A DNA stretch of 64,000 nt from Croceibacterium sp. TMG7-5b_MA50 (GTDB lineage: Bacteria; Pseudomonadota; Alphaproteobacteria; Sphingomonadales; Sphingomonadaceae). The notes beneath the pieces were generated by a model. The model was not told where the DNA came from and searched no databases. It worked only from the letters and a program-made list of their open reading frames with translations. This document shows positions 55,890 through 64,000 of this stretch, piece by piece; the first letter of the stretch is position 1; the number at the start of each line of letters is the position of its first letter. The translations under genes were made by a program, and so were the position numbers. The DNA lies in contig NZ_CP156082.1 in assembly GCF_039830145.1 (NCBI RefSeq), positions 886,001 through 950,000 of the forward strand. The letters are read 5' to 3'.

Positions 55890-56310
55890 TGATGATCCCC
55901 ATTGCCAGATAGTTCAGGTACATGGTGGCAGGCGTCACGGCCACCTTGGCAATCGGCGGCACCAGGTACAAAGCATTGAGCGTCACGCCAAGGCTGCTGA
56001 GCAGGTTTTCCGTCGGCATGATGACGGCCGGACTTGCCAACAGGCGACCGATCGCCGCAACCGCCACCGATGCCAGCAAGATCGCCACCACGTTCCAGCA
56101 GACATAGGCCGCGATAGCGAGGGGTAGGGGCGTGCGGCTGTCGCGAAAGATGAAGTGGCGCCCCGCCACGAAGACGAGCGATACCGCCACGCCCGCGCCG
56201 ACCAGATTGGCCACGAACAGATCTACGCCCGCCACTGCCAGCAGGTTGAACAGGGTGAAATCCACCAGCCATCCAATGCCTGAAATCAGCGCGAAGGCAT
56301 GGACCCGCAT
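55864..56310 (-). CDS. GtrA-like membrane protein
   Basis: A 148-aa protein with four spans (ISGIGWLVDFTLFNLLAV, FVANLVGAGVAVSLVFVAG, YVCWNVVAILLASVAVAAIG and the C-terminal MYLNYLAMGIIIEQRIRFW), the GtrA layout with the RHFIFRD loop. GtrA proteins are thought to flip polyprenyl-phosphate-linked sugars. ATG 56310 is chosen; the open frame continues upstream into GC-rich sequence without conservation. Confidence 0.87.
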   Translation of the reverse strand: MRVHAFALISGIGWLVDFTLFNLLAVAGVDLFVANLVGAGVAVSLVFVAGRHFIFRDSRTPLPLAIAAYVCWNVVAILLASVAVAAIGRLLASPAVIMPTENLLSSLGVTLNALYLVPPIAKVAVTPATMYLNYLAMGIIIEQRIRFW

Positions 56311-56339
56311 GGGCGGCCGCTCCGGCGTAGCAGTTCTTG

Positions 56340-58043
56340 TCAGCACAGCGCGCGCGCCCGGCAATTCCGGCGGGCTAGCAACCGCCAGCTGCGATTCTCG
56401 TCCACCTGGCGGAAATCGCGCTCCAGCTCGGCAGCGTAGGCTTGCTGGAACCCGCGCGAGGTCGGATCTCTCAAGATCTTGGGAACCAGCACGTAATCCA
56501 CGCCGCTCAGCAACTTGTCCGCGTCGGGCTTCAACTCCAGGGAGAAGGTGCGGTAAAGGTGCCACCACGCCAGTTCATGGCGCACGGGCGGCAGGCCCAT
56601 CAAAGCGGGGTAGGGGTTGCTGAAGGTCGTCGGCAGAACGACCGCGTCCTTGCGCGTGCCGATATGACTGCGCACCAGGCTGACCGCGTCGCCGAACAGC
56701 TCCAGCATGTAGACATCGTTGATCGGCCGGGCGGCGCCATTGCGCGGCGACGGCGGCGGTCCCGTGTCGAACAGCCGCAGATCGGCGAGCGGAGTATCCG
56801 CAATCCAAGCGATTGCCTCACCTTGTGCACGCGGCGCAACGACGGTCCATGCAATGCCGGCGACATCCTGTGCCATCGGCGCCGCAGCCATGCCCAGGAA
56901 CCCCGCCGCACAAGCAATGCCGGCCATGCGCCTCACGCCGGGCGGCTGTGCATCAAAGGATCCTGGCGCGCGCGGGTCCTTGGCAACATTCGGCAACGAA
57001 GCGGCTCGACGCAGGAAGCGGAGCGACGGATAGCCGGCGATCAGCACCGCCACAGGCAGCAGCGGATTTTCGAATTCGGGATGGTTCTGAATGCCGATCG
57101 CCACACCTGCCAGTACAATGGCAAGGGCGAGCAGAGTGCGCGGCACCCAGAAGAACAGCCGGCGAGGCTGGTCCCATTCCCAGATCAGACCAACCACCAG
57201 CGCGGCGACGGCGCCGCTGGCGCAGTAGAAGAGCAGCCGCACGGCGAAGACCGGCCGGAATACGTCGGTCGCCACTGCTGCGGCCGTGGCGAGATCGGCC
57301 AGGTAGAGATGAACCAGGCCGGTGCTCACCTCCACGAGCAGGACCGTTGCGGCCAGGAAGCCGAAGGCGCCAGCGGCGAACCGCCAGTCGCTCAGCCGGC
57401 GCACGGTGATGATGGCCAGCACCACGATGCCAATCGCCGCCAGCGCATAGGTCAGCTTGATGAAGAACAAGGCCGTCAGCAGGATACCCGCCGCCAGCCC
57501 GTCCAGCAGCGAAGATCGCCGTGTCAGGTCGGGCCGGGGGCAGGCCGCGACGATGGCCAACAGCCCGATGAGCGCCCAACTGAACCGGTTGTAAGATGCA
57601 TTATTGGTGATGACCGCGAAAGGCTCGCCGATCTGTCGCGGGGAAGCGGCGGTCAGGCCCAGGTAAAGCGCGGTGATGGACGCAAGCCACAGAGGAAAAC
57701 GATGTCGGGCAAACAGCATCGTGCCGGCCGCGACCAGCAGCGCTACCAGCACGTTCGCATAAATCACGGTGCTGGCGGACAAGGGCGTGACCAGTGTCGG
57801 TATGTAATGCAGCACGAAATACAGCGCGCCCACTGGAGAACCGAAATCCCGGTGCGGCAAATGCCCGTACCGCAGGTGCAGCGCACCTTCCAGCGGAACG
57901 AACAGGTCGTGCATGAAAATATAGAAGTACACGCCGCTCGCGACCTGGATCGCCGCGAACAGGATAAGAGCTACGAAAGGCAGCGACCACCAGATTGCGT
58001 CGATCCGGCGGCCGTTCATCATCAAACGATCCATGAAGCCCAA
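56340..58043 (-). CDS. GT-C-like polytopic membrane protein
   Basis: A 567-aa protein with about ten spans in its first 360 residues and a soluble C-terminal domain, the layout of GT-C glycosyltransferases using lipid-linked sugars. The first loop has MHDLFVPLEGALHLRYGHLP with acidic and basic residues, where GT-C enzymes carry catalytic acids. Family not recognised. It is the first gene of the minus-strand glycan cluster. An in-frame ATG at 58034 is an alternative start. Confidence 0.75.
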   Translation of the reverse strand: MGFMDRLMMNGRRIDAIWWSLPFVALILFAAIQVASGVYFYIFMHDLFVPLEGALHLRYGHLPHRDFGSPVGALYFVLHYIPTLVTPLSASTVIYANVLVALLVAAGTMLFARHRFPLWLASITALYLGLTAASPRQIGEPFAVITNNASYNRFSWALIGLLAIVAACPRPDLTRRSSLLDGLAAGILLTALFFIKLTYALAAIGIVVLAIITVRRLSDWRFAAGAFGFLAATVLLVEVSTGLVHLYLADLATAAAVATDVFRPVFAVRLLFYCASGAVAALVVGLIWEWDQPRRLFFWVPRTLLALAIVLAGVAIGIQNHPEFENPLLPVAVLIAGYPSLRFLRRAASLPNVAKDPRAPGSFDAQPPGVRRMAGIACAAGFLGMAAAPMAQDVAGIAWTVVAPRAQGEAIAWIADTPLADLRLFDTGPPPSPRNGAARPINDVYMLELFGDAVSLVRSHIGTRKDAVVLPTTFSNPYPALMGLPPVRHELAWWHLYRTFSLELKPDADKLLSGVDYVLVPKILRDPTSRGFQQAYAAELERDFRQVDENRSWRLLARRNCRARALC

Positions 58044-58178
58044 ATTAGCTGAAAACCCCTAGGTAGGTGATGGCCTTAAAGGAGGGTCGGCGTCAATGCG
58101 CATCATTGTGCGTTGCACCATATGGTAGCTCAACGGCAAAGGTTGATAATCTATATTATGTATAGTTGCGTGGCTCTG
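58044..58178. other. AT-rich intergenic region upstream of the glycan cluster
   Basis: These 135 bp are markedly richer in A and T than the surrounding genes (for example CTATATTATGTATAG at about 58151-58165) and contain the palindrome ACCATATGGT near 58125-58134. It probably holds the promoter of the 7-kb minus-strand cluster; the -10-like TATACAT is present but no convincing -35 could be matched. Confidence 0.4.
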
Positions 58179-58349
58179 TTATTCGTTCAGGAGCTGGATT
58201 GTCAGGACTACGATGGCAAAAATGCCGGCCCATATACCTGCCAGTTGACACATGCGCCGCGCGCCCATTTGCCGCAGATGACCGGATTGAGTGACCAGCA
58301 CCAGCCAGCCGACAATTGCCACCAAGGATATCAGCAGCGTCTCACTCAA
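58179..58349 (-). CDS. small two-span membrane protein (56 aa)
   Basis: Starts with TTG at 58349, one base after the stop of the upstream MBL gene, and ends TAA... at 58179. Two hydrophobic stretches (TLLISLVAIVGWLVLVTQ and LAGIWAGIFAIVVLTIQLL) flank a basic loop (HLRQMGARRM). Tight spacing in the operon supports a real gene. Function unknown. Confidence 0.6.
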   Translation of the reverse strand: MSETLLISLVAIVGWLVLVTQSGHLRQMGARRMCQLAGIWAGIFAIVVLTIQLLNE

Positions 58350-58350
58350 G

Positions 58351-59118
58351 TTAGGCAACCACCTGCATGCCGTCATACCCGACTTGCACGCCATCGGGCA
58401 CCTCTGCAGAGATCGTCCGGTAGTCCATGCTCTTGTCCATATGCGTCAAGATCGTCGTGCCCGCTGCGCACGCATGCGCCAGTTCCAAAGTCATCGATAG
58501 ATGTGAATGCGACGGGTGCGGCTCTCGCCGCAGGCAGTCCGCGATCAACACGTCGACACCATCGAACAACTCCAGCATGTCGGGCGTGATCTTAGAGAAA
58601 TCAGTAGCATAGCCGACTGACTTTCCATCAGCTTCAAACCGCAACCCCGTGCTGGTAATCGGCCCATGCGGCATCGTGCACCAGTCGATCGCAAAGCCTG
58701 CCAGGATGCGGAGCCGCTCCAAGGTCTCCAGATCGACGATGGTGGAATAGCCGAACTCGCCAGCGAAGATGTAGCTGAACCGCTGCTTCAGTCGCCGCGC
58801 AGTTTCCGGTTCTGCAAAGCCGGGAATAGGCGTCTTGCGTCCGAAACGCAGCGACCGCAAGTCGTCAATCCCGTGCGTATGATCCGCATGATCGTGCGTC
58901 CAGAATACGCCATCGATCCGCCCGATCCCATTATCGAGCAACTGGTTCCGCAGATCTGGAGAAGTGTCGACCAGCAGACGCTCGCCACTGTCGCTTTCGA
59001 CCACGATCGACACTCTGCTCCGCCGGTTACGCGGCTCTGCCGGATCGCATTCACCCCAATCATTGCCGACCCGCGGCACGCCCGTCGAAGTGCCGGAACC
59101 GAGCAGCGTGACCTTCAC
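58351..59118 (-). CDS. PhnP-like metallo-beta-lactamase-fold hydrolase
   Basis: A 255-aa MBL-fold enzyme: LLGSGTSTGVPRVGN and CDPAEPRNRRSRVS at the N-terminus as in PhnP-type phosphodiesterases, then the metal motif WTHDHADHTHGIDD, and C-terminal HMDKSMDY. Likely a cyclic phosphodiesterase, substrate undetermined. It follows tatD with a 4-nt overlap, the usual alphaproteobacterial order after metG-tatD. Confidence 0.88.
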   Translation of the reverse strand: MKVTLLGSGTSTGVPRVGNDWGECDPAEPRNRRSRVSIVVESDSGERLLVDTSPDLRNQLLDNGIGRIDGVFWTHDHADHTHGIDDLRSLRFGRKTPIPGFAEPETARRLKQRFSYIFAGEFGYSTIVDLETLERLRILAGFAIDWCTMPHGPITSTGLRFEADGKSVGYATDFSKITPDMLELFDGVDVLIADCLRREPHPSHSHLSMTLELAHACAAGTTILTHMDKSMDYRTISAEVPDGVQVGYDGMQVVA

Positions 59119-59906
59119 GCGCTAACCTGCGCAGGCTGGGTTTTCTTGAACAAGCGATGGAAGTTGGTCGTGGTCGCGGCGCTCAGCGTCTCCAGCGTTT
59201 CACCGCGCAAGTCTGCCAGGAACGTCGCGGTGTCGCGGACGAACGCCGGTTCACACGTCTTCCCACGGTTAGGTACCGGCGCCAAAAACGGGCTGTCAGT
59301 TTCGACCAGCAGACGATCAGCCGGTATTTTGCGTGCGAAATCCTGAAGATCGCGAGCATTCTTGAACGTGACAATGCCGGAGATGGAGATCGACAAGCCA
59401 AGATCCAGCACCGCCCGTCCGAAGATCGCGGTCGCGGTGAAGCAGTGAATCAGCGCGGGAAAGTCGCCCCGTCCTAACTCGTCCTGCAGGATAGCCAGCG
59501 TGTCATCTTCCGCATCGCGCGTATGAATGATCAATGGCAGTCCAGTCTGGCGTGCGACCGCGATGTGCAGGCGGAAGAGACGCTGCTGCATCGAGCGATC
59601 GGAATGTTCGTAATGATAGTCGAGCCCGGTCTCCCCTAAGCCGACAACGCGAGGGTGAGCAGCCTGGACCAGGAGTTCCTCGACCGTCAGGTCGGCATGG
59701 TCGTCCGCCTCATGCGGGTGGATGCCGATGGCCGACCAGACATCCGGTTCCCGCTCCGCCACGGCAAGTACATCGGCCCATTCACTGCGTCGGGTCGAAA
59801 TGTTGAGAAAGCCGCCCACACCCGCAACCCGCGCAGTCGCAAGAACGTCAGCCTGCCGCTCCACCAGCCCCTTGTAGTTGAGGTGGCAATGGCTGTCGAT
59901 CAGCAT
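59115..59906 (-). CDS. tatD: TatD-family metal-dependent hydrolase
   Basis: A 263-aa TIM-barrel metallohydrolase, family members acting as 3'-5' DNA exonucleases. Metal ligands are in LIDSHCHLN (H6, H8), GLGETGLDYHYEHSD, IIHTRDAE, LIHCFT and VETDSPFLAPVPNRGK. ATG 59906 shares one base with the metG stop. Confidence 0.93.
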   Translation of the reverse strand: MLIDSHCHLNYKGLVERQADVLATARVAGVGGFLNISTRRSEWADVLAVAEREPDVWSAIGIHPHEADDHADLTVEELLVQAAHPRVVGLGETGLDYHYEHSDRSMQQRLFRLHIAVARQTGLPLIIHTRDAEDDTLAILQDELGRGDFPALIHCFTATAIFGRAVLDLGLSISISGIVTFKNARDLQDFARKIPADRLLVETDSPFLAPVPNRGKTCEPAFVRDTATFLADLRGETLETLSAATTTNFHRLFKKTQPAQVSA

Positions 59907-61441
59907 CAGGCCGGCAACTCCAGCCTGGGAAAAACCGGGCTTGGCTTGTCGATGATGAAAGCGGTGACATCTTCATGCGACAAGCTGTTGTAATCACGGC
60001 TATCCGCAGGGACGCTGAGGGCATCCATCAGCTTGCCGGCAGCCGTGGGCGTCACCGGAGCGATCGCGACGGTCAACTGACGGATACAATCGCATAACGT
60101 CGCCAGCACCGTGTGCATACGGGCCGGATCAGTCTTGCGCAGCGCCCAGGGCGCCTGCTCGTCGACGTAGGCATTGCAGGCGAAAACCGCTTGCATCCAT
60201 GCCTCCAGTCCGGCGGCAAAGGCGAGACGTTCGAAGGCAGCGGGCAGCTCCGTCCCGCAAGTCGCGCGCACCTTCGCCAGCAATGCCGTGTCGGCGTCGG
60301 CAAGGTCACCCTGCACCTCCACACGGCCGTCGCAGTTCTTAGCAATGAAGCTCAGCACCCGCTGGGCGAGATTGCCGAAGCTGTTTGCGAGTTCCGCGTT
60401 CGCCCGTCCAACGATCGCTTCCGGCGACCAGGTGCCGTCCTGCCCGAAGCTGAATTCACGCAGGAGGAAATAGCGCAGCACGTCGACGCCGAATTGATCG
60501 GCTAGCGCTGCCGGATCGGTCACGTTGCCGAGCGATTTGCTTTCTTTCTGTCCGCGATTGAGCAGGAAACCGTGCGCGAAGATCGCCTTGGGTAACGGCA
60601 GGCCCGCACTCATCAGGAAAGCCGGCCAATATACCGCGTGGAACCGGACGATGTCTTTGCCGATCAGGTGCAGGTCCGCCGGCCAGAACTTCGCCATCAG
60701 ATCCGCATCATCGGGATAGCCGACGCCGGTGAGATAGTTGGTGAGCGCATCGACCCACACATACATGACATGGTCGTCGGCGCCGGGAACCTTGACGCCC
60801 CAGTCGAAGCTGGTGCGGCTGATCGACAGGTCCTTCAACCCGCCCTCGACGAAACGCACCACTTCGTTTCGGCTACGTTCCGGCCGCACCCAATTGGGAT
60901 TGTCGCGGTAGAGTGCCAGCAACGGTTCCTGGTATCGCGACAAACGAAAGAACCAGCTTTCTTCTACGGTCCATTCGACGGGGGTCCCCTGCGGCGACAG
61001 CTTGTCGCCACCCTCCCCGTCAATCAGCTCGCCTTCATCGTAATAGGCCTCATCCCGGACCGAGTACCAACCTTCGTACCGGTCGAGGTACAGATCGCCA
61101 TTTGCCTCCATCGCCTGCCACAATGTCTGGCTGGCGCGGTGATGGGCATCTTCGCTCGTGCGGAAGAATCGATCATAGCTGATGTCAAGGATATCGAACA
61201 GGTCACGGAAATGACCCGACATCTCATCGGCCAACGCGCGCGGTGTCGTGCCCAGGTCACGAGCCTTCTGGGCCATCTTCAGACCATGCTCGTCCGTCCC
61301 GGTCTGGAATCGTACATCACGCCCGCGCGCACGCTGAAAGCGAGCCATCACATCGGCGGCAATCGTCTCGTACGCGTGGCCGAGATGCGGACGGCCATTG
61401 GGATAATGGATCGCGGTGGTGAGATAATACGGGTCAGCCAT
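59906..61441 (-). CDS. metG: methionyl-tRNA synthetase
   Basis: A 511-aa class I synthetase charging tRNA-Met. HIGH motif in PNGRPHLGHAYE (15-26), tWF-type core, and KMSKS as KESKSLGNV near residue 300. It is the short form without the C-terminal tRNA-binding domain and, as far as visible, without a zinc knuckle cluster, typical of alphaproteobacteria. Overlaps holB by 8 nt. Confidence 0.96.
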   Translation of the reverse strand: MADPYYLTTAIHYPNGRPHLGHAYETIAADVMARFQRARGRDVRFQTGTDEHGLKMAQKARDLGTTPRALADEMSGHFRDLFDILDISYDRFFRTSEDAHHRASQTLWQAMEANGDLYLDRYEGWYSVRDEAYYDEGELIDGEGGDKLSPQGTPVEWTVEESWFFRLSRYQEPLLALYRDNPNWVRPERSRNEVVRFVEGGLKDLSISRTSFDWGVKVPGADDHVMYVWVDALTNYLTGVGYPDDADLMAKFWPADLHLIGKDIVRFHAVYWPAFLMSAGLPLPKAIFAHGFLLNRGQKESKSLGNVTDPAALADQFGVDVLRYFLLREFSFGQDGTWSPEAIVGRANAELANSFGNLAQRVLSFIAKNCDGRVEVQGDLADADTALLAKVRATCGTELPAAFERLAFAAGLEAWMQAVFACNAYVDEQAPWALRKTDPARMHTVLATLCDCIRQLTVAIAPVTPTAAGKLMDALSVPADSRDYNSLSHEDVTAFIIDKPSPVFPRLELPA

Positions 61442-62390
61442 GTGCCGCTTCCCTAGGCACGGCCATCCGGGCGAGCAAGCCGCCGATTTCCATCACCAGC
61501 AGGCCGGCATCGAAATTGTGGGTCGATGCCTGCGCCCCCAAGCGGACGAGATCGGCATGCGTGTCCGCGAGAATGCCGGTTGCCGCCGTTGACCCGGCGT
61601 ACAGGCGATCAACTGCCACCGCTCGGGCCAGGTCAATGATGGCCAGCTGGCGCTGTCGGTCTGGACATGCTCCGATCGTATCGGCGAGGCGACCACGCCG
61701 GCTGAGATCATGATCGCCATGCGTCACGATCTCCTGCATCAAGTGGTGGATCGGCCCGAGATCGAGTTCCACGAAATTGAGTGCGATGCCAGGGGAACCG
61801 CCGGCACTGGCGATGGCCGCCGCACGTGCGGCAGCGTCGGCCTGCGGCACCTGGCGGCGCAGGATAGCGTCGATCTGTTCGGCGGGCAATTCAGGGAATT
61901 GCAGCACCCGGCAGCGGGAGCGGATCGTCGGCAGTAGGCGCCCGAGGCGATGTGCCACCAGCAGGAAGAAGCTGCCAACAGGTGGCTCCTCCAGACTTTT
62001 GAGCAATGCGTTGGCACCCTGCGGCTCCAGATCGTCAGCTGCATCGATTATTATCGCCCGACGGGCCCCGAGCGTAGGCCGGGTGGTAAGCCGCGCCTGC
62101 ATCTGCCGCAGTTGGTCCACGGTGATGTTCCGGCGGGTCTGGTAAGGCCGGCCCTCCTCCCGCTTCTTCTCCTCCTCCGCATTGGTAGGTTGCGGTTGCA
62201 GCAGGAGGATGTCGGGATGGTCACCCGCAGCGGGCGCTCCAGGCTCGGCGACCAGTTCATGCGCGGCGGCAAGCGCGAAGTGCCGTTTACCGATGCCGCG
62301 ACGACCCGCCAGGATCCAGCCATGATGCATACGCGCGCCGGCGATCGCGGCGCGCCATTCGGCCCATGGCTGATCATGGCCGGTCAGCAT
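61434..62390 (-). CDS. holB: DNA polymerase III subunit delta'
   Basis: A 318-aa clamp-loader subunit. AAA+ features are GWILAGRRGIGKRHFALAAA (Walker A-like), RAIIIDAADDLEPQGANALL and LLKSLEEPPVGSFFLLVAHR with sensor 1 RSRCRVLQFP. The longer open frame upstream reads antisense-like low-complexity sequence inside tmk, so ATG 62390 is chosen, overlapping tmk by 7 nt. Confidence 0.92.
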   Translation of the reverse strand: MLTGHDQPWAEWRAAIAGARMHHGWILAGRRGIGKRHFALAAAHELVAEPGAPAAGDHPDILLLQPQPTNAEEEKKREEGRPYQTRRNITVDQLRQMQARLTTRPTLGARRAIIIDAADDLEPQGANALLKSLEEPPVGSFFLLVAHRLGRLLPTIRSRCRVLQFPELPAEQIDAILRRQVPQADAAARAAAIASAGGSPGIALNFVELDLGPIHHLMQEIVTHGDHDLSRRGRLADTIGACPDRQRQLAIIDLARAVAVDRLYAGSTAATGILADTHADLVRLGAQASTHNFDAGLLVMEIGGLLARMAVPREAAHG

Positions 62391-63022
62391 TCCGACGCCA
62401 GTCCGAGCGTTTGAAGGATCCGTCGGTGGACCTCGCTTTCCGCCCCACCTGCATCGATCCGGCAGAAGCGGTCCGGCTCGGCATCTGCCAGGTCGGCAAA
62501 GGTAAGCGCGACGCGGCCGTGATAGCTGGCCCCACGCCCGCCGATGGCGTCGCTGGCACCGCCATCGCGACGGGCGAGCCGCTGTTCCGCCAGGATCGCG
62601 GGCAGTTCCAGCAGCAAGGTCACGTCCGGCAGCAATCCGCCCGAGCCAATCCGATGCAATTGCAGCAGGTCCGCGTCCAGCATCCCGCCCGCGCCCCCCT
62701 GGTAGGCGCGCGAGGAATCCAAGAATCGGTCGCATATGACCCAGGCGCCGCGAGCCAGTGCCGGTCGGATGGCTCGCTCTACATGATCGGCACGCGCCGC
62801 GGCGAACAGCAATGCCTCCGCTGCGGCGTGCCAGCCTGGCGCCGGCGGGTCGAGCAGGAGACCGCGCACGGCCTCCGCCCCGGGTGTGCCGCCCGGTTCA
62901 CGGGTGAGTACGACCTCGAATCCGCGAGCCTTCAGCGCGTCCGCGAGCAGGCGGGCCTGTGTCGATTTGCCGACACCTTCGCCGCCTTCCAGCGCAACGA
63001 ACCGTCCGACGACATCGTTCAC
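62384..63022 (-). CDS. tmk: thymidylate kinase
   Basis: Phosphorylates dTMP to dTDP. The 212-aa protein has the P-loop EGGEGVGKST (12-21), LTREPGGTPGAEAVR and the DRF/lid region CDRFLDSSRAYQGGAGG. The GTG at 63022 overlaps the upstream carboxypeptidase stop by 4 nt and gives NDVVGRFVALEG; the longer frame is inside the neighbouring gene. Confidence 0.95.
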   Translation of the reverse strand: MNDVVGRFVALEGGEGVGKSTQARLLADALKARGFEVVLTREPGGTPGAEAVRGLLLDPPAPGWHAAAEALLFAAARADHVERAIRPALARGAWVICDRFLDSSRAYQGGAGGMLDADLLQLHRIGSGGLLPDVTLLLELPAILAEQRLARRDGGASDAIGGRGASYHGRVALTFADLADAEPDRFCRIDAGGAESEVHRRILQTLGLASEC

Positions 63023-64000
63023 GAGAAGAACCCGCTGATGCCGTTGCCAAGCCGCTGCCACAAATCGGCCTCGGCGACATCCTGACCCGCCACCAGCGGC
63101 AGGTCGTGCGATGTCTGCCCGGGCGCGGACACCCGCAGGAAAGCGATGGTCTGCCCCGCCCTGATGGGCGCCCGCAACGGCCCGCGATAGTGGATGGTCA
63201 TCTCCGGACGGACGGCCGCGCCGCGCGCGGTGCTGGTCAGCACGGGCCCGGCGGTGCGCAGCGCCACGCTGCCTGCGGCCCCACCCTGCACCAGTGCCTG
63301 CCCGACCTCGGCACCGCCAGGCAGTAATTGCCGGCTGTCGAAGGCCGTGAAGCCCCAGTCGATAAGATCGCGCGCCACCTGGTTGCGCACCGGGATGCTG
63401 GGTACCGCCCCCAGCACCATGACCAGCCGGCGATCCCCGCGTTTGGCCGAGCCGACGAAGGTATAGCCTGCCTGCCGAGTGTAGCCGGTCTTGATCCCGT
63501 CCGCCCCATCAACCCGCCCGGTGATCGGATCATGATTGGCCTGGGTTATGCCGCGCCAAGTGAAGCCGTGGTTGCCGATGTAGCGGCTGTACAATTGCGG
63601 GTACCGGGTCACCATCGCCTCCGCCAGGCGGGCCAGATCACGCGCACTGCTGTAGGTGCGACCTTCGTCCGGGTAGCCGTTGGGTGAACCATAGTGCGTA
63701 TCGCGCATGCCGAGTTCGGCGGCATTGGCATTCATCTCGTCGAGCCAGGCCGGCAGGCTGCCCGCCGCTGTCAGCGCCAGCATCACCGCCGCATCGTTGC
63801 CCGACACGGTGGTGGTGCCCATCAGCAACTGATCGACCGTGACCTGCTCGCCTTCCTTCAGGAACATGGATGAGCCTTCGCCCGACCACAATTGTTCCAC
63901 AATGCGCGGCACGGTGACGACCTGCGTCGGCTTCAGCCGGCCATCGCCAAGCCGCTTGAAGGCGCTGTAGGCCGTCATGACCTTGGTCACCGAGGCTGGA
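63019..64000 (-). CDS. dacC: D-alanyl-D-alanine carboxypeptidase (partial, start outside window)
   Basis: A class C low-molecular-mass PBP trimming pentapeptide stems in the periplasm; family S11. The window edge cuts the gene just upstream of the active site: the frame enters as PASVTKVMTAY, so the catalytic SxxK is present, followed by TVSGNDAAVM (SGN) and DGIKTGYT (KTG). A C-terminal PBP5-like beta domain with a final amphipathic stretch (LWQRLGNGISGFFS) follows. dacA/dacC distinction is not possible from this part. Confidence 0.92.
   Translation of the reverse strand, partial: PASVTKVMTAYSAFKRLGDGRLKPTQVVTVPRIVEQLWSGEGSSMFLKEGEQVTVDQLLMGTTTVSGNDAAVMLALTAAGSLPAWLDEMNANAAELGMRDTHYGSPNGYPDEGRTYSSARDLARLAEAMVTRYPQLYSRYIGNHGFTWRGITQANHDPITGRVDGADGIKTGYTRQAGYTFVGSAKRGDRRLVMVLGAVPSIPVRNQVARDLIDWGFTAFDSRQLLPGGAEVGQALVQGGAAGSVALRTAGPVLTSTARGAAVRPEMTIHYRGPLRAPIRAGQTIAFLRVSAPGQTSHDLPLVAGQDVAEADLWQRLGNGISGFFS

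Noticed and set aside
58110-58165. tRNA-like fragment (GGTAGCTCAACGGCAAAGG) upstream of the glycan cluster
   Set aside because: Resembles a D-arm, but no acceptor stem, T-arm or anticodon stem closes around it; probably chance in an AT-rich promoter region.

Overview
The window is dense, GC-rich chromosomal DNA from an alphaproteobacterium, most likely Sphingomonadales. The main evidence is gene order: guaB; a DivL-like gene with tsaE, amgK, murU, addB, addA and trxA; mreBCD with mrdA; ispDF-dusB-ntrBC-ntrYX-hfq-hflX; and dacC-tmk-holB-metG-tatD. A double-length Hfq with two Sm domains, a state described in sphingomonads, supports this. Genus cannot be fixed from sequence alone. Almost every base is coding, most neighbours overlap by 1 to 8 nt, and no rRNA, CRISPR array or classical insertion sequence is present.

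Layout. 1-5.2 kb: the end of an SDR gene, guaB, a dimeric alpha/beta-barrel protein, a hemerythrin protein, a Prx5-type peroxiredoxin and ahcY. 5.3-16.4 kb: a coupled run with a DivL-like PAS protein that has lost its kinase core, tsaE, the cell-wall recycling pair amgK-murU, addBA, then trxA with its own promoter and terminator. 16.5-18.4 kb: a coupled four-gene operon (a 53-aa peptide, two paralogous unknown proteins, ferredoxin-NADP reductase) behind two Fur-like palindromes. 18.5-24.1 kb: nadE with a CinA/PncC protein, an RBBP9-type hydrolase behind a perfect palindrome, an unusual methyltransferase/anti-sigma-like fusion and an L,D-transpeptidase. 24.1-28.4 kb: a small polysaccharide islet (GH105, sulfatase, GH28) beside tRNA-Lys(CTT). 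28.8-33.5 kb: mreBCD-mrdA, the rod-shape elongation machinery, without rodA.

33.7-50 kb: mutL, a lipoprotein, a DUF1206 membrane protein, lipA, a COQ10/RatA-like protein, a second CinA, ispDF, dusB, the NtrBC and NtrYX two-component systems, hfq and hflX. 50.2-50.6 kb: a compact element in which a DUF559 endonuclease-fold gene lies between inverted copies of a two-hairpin repeat; one copy supplies its ribosome-binding site and start codon. A solo copy of the same repeat follows guaB. 50.7-58.0 kb: mazG and a surface-glycan cluster (nucleotidyltransferase, HAD phosphatase, APH-fold kinase, UPF0104 membrane protein, GT2, GtrA-like protein, GT-C-like membrane protein). 58.2-64 kb: a small membrane protein, a PhnP-like hydrolase, tatD, metG, holB, tmk and a truncated dacC.

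The most novel-looking items are the DUF559/two-hairpin element, the methyltransferase/anti-sigma fusion, the putative iron-regulated four-gene operon, the DivL-like pseudokinase and the palindrome cluster in front of ntrY. All protein assignments rest on motif recognition; no database search was run.
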